26,826 nucleotides of DNA from positions 1 to 26,826 of IMG/VR virus record IMGVR_UViG_3300019487_000425; one strand, 5' to 3'. The position numbers and the translations under genes are program-made. The stretch is from a virus. Each line of letters begins with the position of its first letter. Positions within the stretch are counted from its first letter, which is position 1. Shown here in pieces: positions 1 to 7,922 of the stretch. Under the pieces are notes generated by a model. The model searched no databases. It saw nothing but the letters and a program-made list of their open reading frames with translations, and was not told the DNA's origin.

Positions 1-659
1 AGGTGGACGTCGATCGCGCGCTGGGCGTTGGTGGCCGCCTGCTCCCCGGCCGCGGTGGCTTCGGCTTCGAGCGCCGACTGCGCGGTGCCGAGCCCCTTCG
101 TGGCCTCGCCCCACCGCTTGAGCCGGTCGCCACGGCCCACGTCGAACCGCGTCTGCACCGCCTTCCGCGACAGCCCGCGCTCGGCCTGCGAGATTTCGTC
201 GGCCTCGGCCGTGTTCGTCTCCGGGTCGTAGGTCCGCAGGGTCGGGGTGATGGACTCGAGCCCCTTGTAGATCGTGGCCCGGCGAGGCTCGCGCGGCCGG
301 CTCCCGCGGGCGTGCGCTGCCGCCTGGGCCCCTGTCAGTCGAACGGTCTGCCCGCCGCCGATGTCCACGTCGTAGAACTGCTCGGTGGGCTCCGCGAGGC
401 GGCGCTCGAGCTGCTGCGTCAGGGCCTCGGTGTAGCGGCGGCGGGCGTCGCGGTCCTCCCGCAGCGCCCGCGCGTTCGCAGCCGCGCGTCGGCCGGCGAT
501 GAGCGCCGCGATGCTCTTGAGCGCGACGGCCTCGCCAGTCACCTCCCCGGGCCGGAAGGGAGACGGGCGCAGTTCTGGCCCCGGGGCGTCCGTGGCGTCG
601 TAGGCTTCGCGGAGGCGCCGGCCTACCGCTCCGACCGCGTCGAGCAGCGGGTTCGGCAT
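1..659 (-). CDS. Internal virion / ejection-type protein, N-terminal part (cut by window edge)
   Basis: An uninterrupted frame from an ATG to the window edge gives at least 219 residues starting MPNPLLDAVGAVGRRLREAY. It is rich in Ala, Arg and Glu with long helical stretches, for example the segment reading RRYTEALTQQLERRLAEP. There are no Cys residues or membrane segments in the visible part. It begins just downstream of another Ala-rich helical protein, at the distal end of the virion operon after the fibres. In short-tailed phages this position usually holds DNA-ejection (internal core) proteins, which share this composition. The family is not recognised from sequence alone, so ejection protein is inference from position and composition. 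The C-terminus lies outside the window. Confidence 0.6.
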   Translation of the reverse strand, partial: MPNPLLDAVGAVGRRLREAYDATDAPGPELRPSPFRPGEVTGEAVALKSIAALIAGRRAAANARALREDRDARRRYTEALTQQLERRLAEPTEQFYDVDIGGGQTVRLTGAQAAAHARGSRPREPRRATIYKGLESITPTLRTYDPETNTAEADEISQAERGLSRKAVQTRFDVGRGDRLKRWGEATKGLGTAQSALEAEATAAGEQAATNAQRAIDVH

Positions 660-666
660 GGCCGCG

Positions 667-1305
667 TCAGTAGGCGACCCGGACTCGCGGCCGGTAGGTC
701 GGGGTCGAGCGCAGCGTGGCGTCCGATGCCGTGGAGAGCATCGTCGGGTCCGCCGTCGTCGCACGGCCGACGATTCCGGCGGCGTCGCGGCCGAGGCCGG
801 AGAACGCCCCGGCGACCGCCGGGATGGTCTCGTTGAGCGAGTTCCAGAACGAGGCGTTCTGCGCGTCGGCCAGCATCGCATCTTGTGTCGCCACGCCGAG
901 TTCCGCGCCGAAGGCCCGGTCCGTCTTGGCGCGCTCGTACCCGAGGTTCGACTGGAACGACTTGTAGAGCAGGTCCGCGCTCGTCCGCGCGCCCTCCTCG
1001 GCCCCCGCGGCCGAGATGTCGCTCGCCTGGCGCTCGAGCGCCGCAGCCGCGGGGCCCGAGAGCCCTCGGGCCGTGGTCTGCCGGACGTTCTCCGCCCGGC
1101 GACGCTGGGCGGCTGCCTCGCTGGCTCCCGTGATGCGCGTCCGCGCGCGCTCGGCGGCGGCCTCGTCCTCGGCGCTCGTGTAGCCGACCGGGCGGGCCTG
1201 TCGGTAGCGGTTGATGATCCCGTATCGGTTCGGCCCCTTCTTCTGGCGCCGGAACGCGCCGAAGATGACGGGCGCCAGGGTCAGAGCGGCGGTCGCAGGG
1301 TCCAT
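667..1305 (-). CDS. Ala-rich helical virion protein, possible DNA-ejection protein
   Basis: This 212-residue protein starts MDPATAALTLAPVIFGAFRR. A short hydrophobic N-terminus is followed by a basic patch (RRQKKG). A long Ala/Glu/Arg helical region runs from about residue 45 to 130 and contains AERARTRITGASEAAAQRRR. A Gly/Ala-rich segment near residues 155-180 (NETIPAVAGAFSG) could insert into a membrane. The composition resembles podoviral internal or ejection proteins such as the T7 gp14 and P22 gp7 classes, but no diagnostic motif is seen. One base separates it from the fibre gene upstream, and it stops 7 bases before the start of the partial gene downstream, so co-expression is likely. 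Function is inferred from place and composition. Confidence 0.6.
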   Translation of the reverse strand: MDPATAALTLAPVIFGAFRRQKKGPNRYGIINRYRQARPVGYTSAEDEAAAERARTRITGASEAAAQRRRAENVRQTTARGLSGPAAAALERQASDISAAGAEEGARTSADLLYKSFQSNLGYERAKTDRAFGAELGVATQDAMLADAQNASFWNSLNETIPAVAGAFSGLGRDAAGIVGRATTADPTMLSTASDATLRSTPTYRPRVRVAY

Positions 1306-1306
1306 C

Positions 1307-1702
1307 CTAGCGTTCCCCTCCGATCAGGAACCACATCGTCGCGCCGGAGACATTGCCCACCTCGGCCCGGACTCTCATGCGGACCTCCGACGCGGTCCAC
1401 TTTTCCCACTCGAACCAGTTCGCGGTCAGCACGGTCGCCGTGCCGAACGGTTCGTCGCACCCGAGAAGGATACACCACGCCGGGATGAAGCCCAATCCGT
1501 GCGGGATGTTGTAGACAGTCGCCCCGGTCCCCGCGACCTTCCGGTACTCGGACGCGATGCGCCCGAGGCGTGCGCCGTCACGCATGTGCCCGAAGGTGAG
1601 GCCGTCCGGCGCCATCGACGCATCGCCGCCCTGCGAGGCGGCCGCCGGGCGCAGAGGCCCGAGCCCGCCCGCCACCGAAGGCTGTCTGCCGTGCTGCTCC
1701 AT
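1307..1702 (-). CDS. Short tail-fibre-tip-like protein
   Basis: The ATG at 1702 is preceded by AGGGGGACTC, a good ribosome binding site, and gives 131 residues. The same frame stays open far upstream, but that part is antisense or out-of-frame noise over the neighbouring gene. Residues 1-50 are Gly/Ala/Pro-rich. The C-terminal 75 residues form a beta-rich domain with the pattern IPHGLGFIPAWCILLG followed by alternating strands ending MWFLIGGER. A HGLG-x-xP motif ahead of beta strands is common in small phage fibre or tip domains. It sits directly after another fibre-like gene, separated by 8 bases. A receptor-binding or fibre-tip role is plausible but not proven. Confidence 0.65.
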   Translation of the reverse strand: MEQHGRQPSVAGGLGPLRPAAASQGGDASMAPDGLTFGHMRDGARLGRIASEYRKVAGTGATVYNIPHGLGFIPAWCILLGCDEPFGTATVLTANWFEWEKWTASEVRMRVRAEVGNVSGATMWFLIGGER

Positions 1703-1710
1703 GAGTCCCC

Positions 1711-2322
1711 CTAGCTTGCTGCGAAGTACCAAACGCGCCACGTGCCGGACAGCGTCAGGTTGCCGCTGGCCGTCGGGTTCGTGACGGAGAGGTAGTAGGT
1801 GTTCGTCGATGTGTTCAGCCAGATGTTCACGATTGCCTGCATCTGTGAGCCGGCGGGTACTCCGGCCCGGCGGTGCTCGACCATGAACACCTGCCCCATC
1901 GCCGTCGTGATGCCTGTCGTGAACTGGACCGAACCGTCCGGCGGGATGATGTTCACTGGCGTCAGGTCCACGAACAACAGCTTCAACTTGCTCTGAATGA
2001 CGGCCTGCGCTGCGATTTTCGCCGCGGTCACGGCGGCGTCTCGGATGTGGTCCGTCGTGACGGCCCGGTTCGCGTCCACGGTCGCGTCCTCGCGCAGCTT
2101 GTCCGAGGTCACGGCGTCGTCCTCGATGCGGTCGGTCGGGACCCGGGACCCGGCGACATTCGAGAGCTTGGAGCCGTTGATGGCGGCCCCGACCTTCACG
2201 TTCACGTCCTCGATGTTGCCGTTCACCGCTTGCGTGAGGATCGCGTTGTCGTTCGCCAGCACCTCGGACCCGCGGGCGGGGGTCCCGGCGGTGAGTGGGT
2301 GCGGCAGGGTCACGAGTGCCAT
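1711..2322 (-). CDS. Tail fibre protein with AVTSDKL-type repeats
   Basis: The 203-residue product starts MALVTLPHPLTAGTPARGSE, preceded by AAGGAG seven bases before the ATG and inside the end of the nozzle gene. Residues 10-40 (GSEVLANDNAILTQAVNGNI) resemble the attachment end of many phage fibres. Residues 60-120 hold degenerate repeats of the form DAVTSDKLRE / AVTTDHIRDA / AVTAAKIAAQ, which are typical of trimeric fibre shafts. The last 80 residues are a beta-rich C-terminal domain ending in TWRVWYFAAS. The role is almost certainly structural, with the N-terminus docking to the tail. Which receptor it binds, if any, cannot be told. Confidence 0.75.
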   Translation of the reverse strand: MALVTLPHPLTAGTPARGSEVLANDNAILTQAVNGNIEDVNVKVGAAINGSKLSNVAGSRVPTDRIEDDAVTSDKLREDATVDANRAVTTDHIRDAAVTAAKIAAQAVIQSKLKLLFVDLTPVNIIPPDGSVQFTTGITTAMGQVFMVEHRRAGVPAGSQMQAIVNIWLNTSTNTYYLSVTNPTASGNLTLSGTWRVWYFAAS

Positions 2323-2325
2323 TGG

Positions 2326-4467
2326 TCAGCTCCTTGAGTAGTCGGGCTTCGGCTGCACGACGCCGTCCATGGAGTAGCCGCGGAAGATCATGTCGCCTTC
2401 CGGCTGGGCCACGATGCGCGCGGAGTATCGCTTGCCGGTCGTCCCGATGGGGAGTCCGACGTAGGTGGAGGCGTCTGCGTCCTCTGACCAGTTGAAGGCG
2501 TCCCAGTTCGGGGTGTCCCACACCGCTCCGCTCTGCGATGCGACCAGCGTGGCCGTGACAGACGGCCCACCCTCCACCTTGATCGTCACGCTGGCGGAGA
2601 GGTTCGTGCCGGAGAGGAAGCCCTGGATGCGCTCCCAGTCCTTATCGAGCGTGGGGGCCCCGTCGTCCTTCGTGATCGTCTCGATGACGACCTGCGGTGG
2701 CGAGCCGCCGGTGCCGTTCGCGGCCTTCTGGTCCTTGAACCCGAAGAAGCCGAGCCACACCGGGAAGTCGAAGCCGGCTCCGGCGTCCAGGTCCCGGCGA
2801 TCGATGGCGATGATGGCCTGCGCGTCTCCGAACGCCCCGCCCTTCTGCACGAGGATGTCGGAGAAGAACCAGCCGGTGATGCGGGTCCACGCGCCGAACC
2901 GCTGGTCGTACACGAGCATGTCGTCGTTGTCGGCAGTGGCGCTGGCGAACGAGATGAGGATGTGCTGGCCGAGGTAGTTCTTCACCACCACGTCGCCGAG
3001 TTGCGCGGGCCGGAACGTGTCGAACAGGTGCCCGACCTCGATCCAGCCGAACGGTTCGACGACGTTCCCGCGGATGCGGTGGAAACCAGCGTCTCCCATG
3101 AAGTAGACGGTCGCTCCGATGGCCGCGGCCGCGCGCGGGCCAGCGCAGCCTGCCCCCTTGAACAGCGGGAACGCGCGGAAACTGATGATGTCGTCGCCCT
3201 CCACGGCCCATGTGCTCCACCGCTTGAGCACCACGAGGCGGTCCACTTGGAGCACGACGGCCTTGATGCTGTCGCCGTCGTCCGGGCCGATGTCGCTCGC
3301 CGAGAGCGCGTTCCAGTTGCAGATGCCGGTCGCCTCGATGTCAGCGACCGCCTGCGAGAAGTAGAGCGTCGAACCCGCCCAGCCCACGAGGCGGTCCTTG
3401 TAGGCGATCACGCCGTCCAGGTGCGGCGGCTCGCCGTGCAGGTTCTCGTCGGAGCGGTACCCGAGGTCAGCGTCGGCGATGACATCGTTGTAGGTCGCCC
3501 CGTTCCCGTCGGCGACGAAGTAGAACGGGCCGGCCGCCGTCCCGCCGGCCTTCGTCCGCTCGAGCGTCCAGCCGACGTAGTCGGACCGAATCTCGTCGGG
3601 GATGGTCGTGATCTGGACCTGCGTGTTCACGCCCATCGCGATCGAGTGTGTGTTCGTGGTCGCTCGCCCGGACCCGTGGGTGAACCGATAGCGGAGCCGG
3701 TAGTAGTAGGTGGTGGCGGCCGTGAGCCCGCCGCCCGCGGCGCCGGTGAGCGTCAGTTGGACGCCAGCCGCCGCTCCGGGGCCGTCGTAGGTCACGGTGG
3801 TGCTCGTGGCCGTCGTCTGGCAGTGCGGGACCTGGAACGTGTACGGGGCGGTGCCGAACGTGAGCGTGACCTCGGCGGTGGCCGAGGCGGGCGCCGAGAG
3901 CGTGAGGCTCGGCGCCCCGGCCGCGACCGAGCCGTTGAGCGTGGTGCCGCCAGGGATGCCCGCTCCTGCCACCGCGAGCCCGGTGGGCATCGCCGGGAAC
4001 GCGGGGCGCGGCAGGATGCCCGAGTGCCAGGTGTTAGCCGGGTTGTTCGCGCGGAAGAACATCGGCGGGTTCGCCCCGCCCTGCTCGCACGCGAACAGCG
4101 ACCCGTGAAGCTGGTCCCAGGCGAGCTTCGCCGCCGGCTGGAGCGTGAACGGCACGGTCTGGAGGTTGAACGCGCCAGCCGTCGCCTGGTAGAGCAGTCC
4201 GTTCGTGTCGTCGCAGCCGACGTAGATGCTGCCCGTCCCGGCTGACGACACCCACTCCATGACGCTGTGCGGCTTCTTCGTGAGCGTGGCGGTCGAGAGC
4301 CGCTGCGACCCCTCGCGCACGCGCAACGCCCCGTAGGGCCGGAGCAGCATGTTCTGGATGACGCGCGCGTAGTTGAGGGTCGAGCGCCGCCCGTAGTCCG
4401 AGATGCCTCCGACGATGCCGCCGGCCCAGTTGACCTGCTCGCTCGTGACCCGGCGCGGGACCGGCAC
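2326..4467 (-). CDS. Tail nozzle / stabilisation protein (P22 gp10-like or tubular-B-like)
   Basis: The chosen start is a GTG preceded by GGGGAGAGG, two bases after the adaptor stop. An upstream ATG at 4572 would add an Arg/Pro-rich segment overlapping the adaptor by 100 bases and is unlikely. The 713-residue product is beta-rich. It begins with VNWAGGIVGGISDYG and RVIQNMLLRPYGALRVREGS, a pattern seen at the N-terminus of podoviral nozzle or packaged-DNA-stabilisation proteins. Blade-like repeats follow, including GSTLYFSQAVADIEATG, VDRLVVLKRWSTWAVEGDD and TVYFMGDAGFHRIRGN, which suggest a beta-propeller. The length fits the P22 gp10 and T7 gp12 classes (several hundred residues). Its place right after the adaptor supports a role in closing the tail channel. 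The exact subfamily is uncertain. Confidence 0.75.
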   Translation of the reverse strand: MPVPRRVTSEQVNWAGGIVGGISDYGRRSTLNYARVIQNMLLRPYGALRVREGSQRLSTATLTKKPHSVMEWVSSAGTGSIYVGCDDTNGLLYQATAGAFNLQTVPFTLQPAAKLAWDQLHGSLFACEQGGANPPMFFRANNPANTWHSGILPRPAFPAMPTGLAVAGAGIPGGTTLNGSVAAGAPSLTLSAPASATAEVTLTFGTAPYTFQVPHCQTTATSTTVTYDGPGAAAGVQLTLTGAAGGGLTAATTYYYRLRYRFTHGSGRATTNTHSIAMGVNTQVQITTIPDEIRSDYVGWTLERTKAGGTAAGPFYFVADGNGATYNDVIADADLGYRSDENLHGEPPHLDGVIAYKDRLVGWAGSTLYFSQAVADIEATGICNWNALSASDIGPDDGDSIKAVVLQVDRLVVLKRWSTWAVEGDDIISFRAFPLFKGAGCAGPRAAAAIGATVYFMGDAGFHRIRGNVVEPFGWIEVGHLFDTFRPAQLGDVVVKNYLGQHILISFASATADNDDMLVYDQRFGAWTRITGWFFSDILVQKGGAFGDAQAIIAIDRRDLDAGAGFDFPVWLGFFGFKDQKAANGTGGSPPQVVIETITKDDGAPTLDKDWERIQGFLSGTNLSASVTIKVEGGPSVTATLVASQSGAVWDTPNWDAFNWSEDADASTYVGLPIGTTGKRYSARIVAQPEGDMIFRGYSMDGVVQPKPDYSRS

Positions 4468-4469
4468 GG

Positions 4470-5129
4470 CTACCTCTCCCCGAACGAGGATGGGTAGGGG
4501 CGAAGCCGTGGCCGGCGGTCTGCCGAGCGATCCTCGAACTTCTCGCGGTCGGTGGTCAAGCTCGCGATCCACTCCTGCTCGTGCTCGCGCGCCTTGTCGA
4601 AGCGGTCCAGCGCGCGGAGGCCGTAGATGACCATGCGCTCCTTGAGTGTGTCGCGAGCCGTGTCGCGGATGGTGATGGCCTGCGTCGTCTCGTCAGTCAC
4701 GTTGTCCGGCATCCCCCAGTAGGTGATCTTGCCGCCACCGTCGATCTCTCGGTCCGGTCTCGGATAGAGCCGGAAGGTGTCCGTGAGCGCCAGGTACTTG
4801 CGGGGGTCTCCGCTCGCGAAGGCTCCGTCGGTACCCGCCCGGAACTCGTCCTCGAACATCTCGGCCAACCAGCGCCACGTCTCGCGGTTGGTCGGGGTGT
4901 CGTTCCACTGGAAGGAGACGGACTGGATGCAGTCGTCCGGCATCGCGTACTCGTCGGAGTCCTCGATGTCGAATGTCGCGGTGTGCCTCACGAGCCGGAG
5001 CTTGCGCGCCATGTCGCGCTGGGACTGGTTGAGGATGACGAGCCACTGGGGCCGCTTGAGGCGCGTGAAGGCGGGGTCGCCGATGGCGAGCGCGGCGTCG
5101 TTGATGACATCCAGTGCTGGGACGCTCAT
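4470..5129 (-). CDS. Head-tail adaptor (tubular-A / gp6-like)
   Basis: This 219-residue protein starts MSVPALDVINDAALAIGD. It has the helical opening seen in phage adaptor proteins that dock under the portal (LNQSQRDMARKLRLVRHTAT). A beta section follows with SDEYAMPDDCIQSVSFQWND and KYLALTDTFRLYPRPDREID. The C-terminal helix has alternating acidic and basic residues (RALDRFDKAREHEQEWIASL). This order of helical bundle, strand section and C-terminal helix is typical of adaptor families such as the T7 gp11 type. The gene overlaps the lectin-like gene by ATGA and ends two bases before the nozzle GTG, so the three are translationally linked. Adaptor function is inferred from pattern and synteny. 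Confidence 0.75.
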   Translation of the reverse strand: MSVPALDVINDAALAIGDPAFTRLKRPQWLVILNQSQRDMARKLRLVRHTATFDIEDSDEYAMPDDCIQSVSFQWNDTPTNRETWRWLAEMFEDEFRAGTDGAFASGDPRKYLALTDTFRLYPRPDREIDGGGKITYWGMPDNVTDETTQAITIRDTARDTLKERMVIYGLRALDRFDKAREHEQEWIASLTTDREKFEDRSADRRPRLRPYPSSFGER

Positions 5130-5914
5130 GCCGGGACCCTCGTGAACTTCGTGGTTGGCTTCGCAAGCCTCGTGAACTCGGTACCGAGTCCCCAGCGGTA
5201 CGCTGCGTCAGGCGACGTGCCGGGGCTCGGAACGTTGCCCCACGGCGTCGAGAACACGGGGTCGTAGTAGGCGGCGCGCATCACGCAATCTGTTGGCATC
5301 TTGAACAGGGGAGACCCGAAATCCGGGAAGTCGGGTTCGATCGTGTCCGTGTAGTCGTCGTGGAAGTCGTAGAGGATGTTGGCTGCGGATGGGGCGGTGT
5401 CGGCGAACGTCAGCGTCACTCGTCGGAGACTCAGCCCGGCGCGCGTGAGCCCGTCTCTGCCGTTGAACAGCATGAGGCGCGTCGAGTACCCGGCGTTGGG
5501 GAGCAACGCCCCGCCAGCGCCCGACACTCCTACGGGGGGGGCGTCGTCTATGTTCACGACAAGGTCCCCGGACTCGTCGTAGTCGAACAGCGCCGTGTGC
5601 CATCGAGACGAGTCGGCGAAACGGCTGGGGCCCGTCTGGAACGTGAGCCCGTACCGGGTGACGGCCTTGAGACGCCCAGACGGCGTGATCCCAACCTCGA
5701 AGATCGCTGGCTGCGTCTGGAGATCGTGCGCGAACGAGAAAAGCGGGTGCAGCTCGTCGGCGCTCGCGTTCTGCTGCGCTGGTCGGTCCACGCGGTACTC
5801 GATTCCGACTCCGACGAGGCCGCGGTCCGGTAGCGTGCTGAGATCACCGACGTTCTCCGCGGTGAAGGCGAAGTATGGCTCGCCGAGCGAGCGCACGTAC
5901 CGGAAGTTGCTCAC
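5126..5914 (-). CDS. Concanavalin/laminin-G-like lectin domain protein
   Basis: The start is a GTG sharing four bases (GTGA) with the stop of the upstream exported protein, giving 262 residues. The frame is open further upstream, but that part is antisense noise over the neighbour. Residues 1-160 read as a beta sandwich: LGEPYFAFTAENVGDLST, then GIEYRVDRP, SRWHTALFDYDESGDLVV, YSTRLMLFNGRDGLTRAG and LRRVTLTFAD. The RWHTALFDYD...LVVNIDD stretch matches the usual laminin-G/concanavalin strand where the ligand-bearing face is measured (cf. 'W-H-x-v-a-v-t-x-d'). No signal peptide is present, unlike its two upstream neighbours. Carbohydrate binding is inferred from fold pattern only. The gene continues into the adaptor by ATGA overlap. 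Confidence 0.6.
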   Translation of the reverse strand: MSNFRYVRSLGEPYFAFTAENVGDLSTLPDRGLVGVGIEYRVDRPAQQNASADELHPLFSFAHDLQTQPAIFEVGITPSGRLKAVTRYGLTFQTGPSRFADSSRWHTALFDYDESGDLVVNIDDAPPVGVSGAGGALLPNAGYSTRLMLFNGRDGLTRAGLSLRRVTLTFADTAPSAANILYDFHDDYTDTIEPDFPDFGSPLFKMPTDCVMRAAYYDPVFSTPWGNVPSPGTSPDAAYRWGLGTEFTRLAKPTTKFTRVPA

Positions 5915-7920
5915 AGCTCGTCCGCGAACACCATGCGGTAGAACGGTCGCCGCGCATAGTAGTTGGCGGCCGCGACGCGATTGATCGCCCACTTGAGGAA
6001 CCAGTAGCCAGGGTTCTCGTTGACCGTCACAGGGTCGCTCGTGAACGTCGCCGCCGGCACCGACAGGAACGACAACTCGGTGCGGAAGTTGTGGTAGTAG
6101 GGCCACGGGTCGGCGTGATACCACTTGGGCGTGACCGTGCCCTGGGCGAACTCGTGGTGGTAGGGGTGGGACGCCGCGCTGGGGGCTGTGATCGGGGTCT
6201 CGAACTCGGTGCCGCGCTCCGCGACGGACTTCACGAATCCGCGCTCGGTCATGCCCTGGAGCCAGCCGCGCAGCAGCACGCCGTCCACGGGTCCGTACCA
6301 GATTTTGTTCGAGACCTCGGGCTGGAGCGTCCCGGGTGCGTTCGGGGCGAGTGTCAGGCCGGGGGCGGCCCCGCGCGTCTCGACGTTCACCGCCACGACG
6401 CGGATGCCAGCGGCCCACAGCGTCGTGCCCATGGTATCGGGGTGCGGGAGCGCCCGGCGCGAGTAGCCCTGCGGGAAGTAGTCGCTCTCGGGGGCGTAGC
6501 GGAACCCCAGGACCGCGCCGAACGCATCGACGGCCTGCTGGTTCTCGCGCTTGATGAGGCAGTAGATGGAGGTGTCCTCGGGCGCGCAGGTGTAAGGAGG
6601 CGGCCCCAGCCCCGCATCCCACCAGGTCCGGTTCGATCGCTGGTTCCCCCACGGGTCATCGCCGTTGCCCGACTTGGAGCCGAGCGTCAGTTGGAGGCCG
6701 GCGGTGTTATAGGGGTAGACCTTCCATGTCCCCGCCGGCATCGCCTTCACCCACGCCAGCTCGTTCGGGTAGACGGCGACGGTGTCGGGGTCCACCTGGT
6801 AGCCGATGGACAGTTTCGCCCCGCGCGCCCGCGCGAGGCGCCCGAGCGAGTCGGAGAAGAACCGCTTGAAGTTGTTGCTGTCACACTTGGCCGCGTAGCA
6901 GGGGTATCCGGCGAAGCTCCAGCCGCTCCCGGCGGCGGTGTTCTCGCTGTGGAATCCGACGCCGTGCACGCCGAAGGCGATGCGGCGCGGCTCCCACCCG
7001 GCCCTGGACCCCGTGAGGACCCCTCCGGCGGCCGAGTCCGCCCGGGCGAGCGCCACCTCCCACAGGCTGATGTCGGGGGCTCCGCCCGAGAGCGCGGCCT
7101 CGGCGAAGATGATGGGTGCCGGCTCGACGCTCGAGCGGCCGCGCTCCCATACCACTGCGGTATCGGGGGCGTTGAGATTCGTGGTCGGGATCGGTCCGTC
7201 GTGGTCTGTCGTGTTCGCCACGTCGATGAAGCCGGCGGAGGCATAGCCGACGAGCGCGCGCAGGTATCCGGTCCGCGGCGGGGACGCCCCGGCGCCGTGC
7301 GCCGCGGTGTTGTTCGCGTAGTCGATCGGAGCCCCCACCGAGGACCACGAGTCCCATTCGATGTCGGTGCCGGGGATGAACGCCGTCATCAGGTTGGTCG
7401 GCTGGTTGGCGGGGAAGCCTAAGCCCGTGAAGAACACGGTCACGCCGGTCGAGCAGGAGGCGAGCGAGGCGACCATGGAGTTGCCGGGGAGGCCGGTGCA
7501 GGTGATGAGCACGAGCGGCTTGACCGGCCAGCGCCCGCCCAGGGTGAGCGAGTCGATGTTGACCGTGCCATTGAACACATTGTTGACCGACTGGCCGGAG
7601 CGCCAGCCCCACACCACCACCAGGTCGTACTGCCGGACCCCCGACCGCTGCGTGTTGCCGAAGTCCGCCATGATGGGGACGTGCGCCTGACGTATCCATT
7701 CGGTCCTCAACTGGCGCATCTCGTACTCGTCCACCGTCCAGCCCATCTTGTCCATGATGCCGCGGAGGTAGGAGAGGTTCTGGTTCTCGGCGAACGCGCC
7801 GCCGGCGGTGCCGTTGTGTGGCATCCGCACGAACATCGCACGCGCGGGCTCCTGGGCGGTCGCGGCGAGCGGCAGGAACGGCAGGAGCAGCAGGGCGAGG
7901 CGGCCGAGCAGGCGGCGCAC
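5911..7920 (-). CDS. Large Sec-exported protein of unknown function (669 aa)
   Basis: The GTG start gives a textbook signal peptide: MRRLLGR, a Leu-rich core LALLLLPFLPLAA, then ATA before QEP, with cleavage likely after residue 22. The mature part has six Cys in three close pairs (141/156, 341/346, 445/454), as expected of disulfides in an exported protein. Residues 45-160 read like an alpha/beta domain, with VRQYDLVVVWGWRSG and KPLVLITCTGLPGNS. Residues 312-395 (RRIAFGVHGVGFHSEN, then RLARARGAKLSIGYQVD) vaguely recall TIM-barrel or polysaccharide-deacetylase-like enzymes. Residues 585-611 are His/Tyr/Trp-rich (ASHPYHHEF, KWYHADPWPYYHNF). No family is recognised with certainty. It lies inside a virion operon, which is odd for an exported protein. 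A glycan-active enzyme is speculation. Confidence 0.75.
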   Translation of the reverse strand: MRRLLGRLALLLLPFLPLAATAQEPARAMFVRMPHNGTAGGAFAENQNLSYLRGIMDKMGWTVDEYEMRQLRTEWIRQAHVPIMADFGNTQRSGVRQYDLVVVWGWRSGQSVNNVFNGTVNIDSLTLGGRWPVKPLVLITCTGLPGNSMVASLASCSTGVTVFFTGLGFPANQPTNLMTAFIPGTDIEWDSWSSVGAPIDYANNTAAHGAGASPPRTGYLRALVGYASAGFIDVANTTDHDGPIPTTNLNAPDTAVVWERGRSSVEPAPIIFAEAALSGGAPDISLWEVALARADSAAGGVLTGSRAGWEPRRIAFGVHGVGFHSENTAAGSGWSFAGYPCYAAKCDSNNFKRFFSDSLGRLARARGAKLSIGYQVDPDTVAVYPNELAWVKAMPAGTWKVYPYNTAGLQLTLGSKSGNGDDPWGNQRSNRTWWDAGLGPPPYTCAPEDTSIYCLIKRENQQAVDAFGAVLGFRYAPESDYFPQGYSRRALPHPDTMGTTLWAAGIRVVAVNVETRGAAPGLTLAPNAPGTLQPEVSNKIWYGPVDGVLLRGWLQGMTERGFVKSVAERGTEFETPITAPSAASHPYHHEFAQGTVTPKWYHADPWPYYHNFRTELSFLSVPAATFTSDPVTVNENPGYWFLKWAINRVAAANYYARRPFYRMVFADEL

Positions 7921-7922
7921 GG

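Noticed and set aside
5875-7422. Plus-strand 515-codon frame opposite the exported protein
   Set aside because: It is the antisense of a gene with signal peptide and paired Cys. Its sequence is Arg/Val/Gly-rich with no motif.
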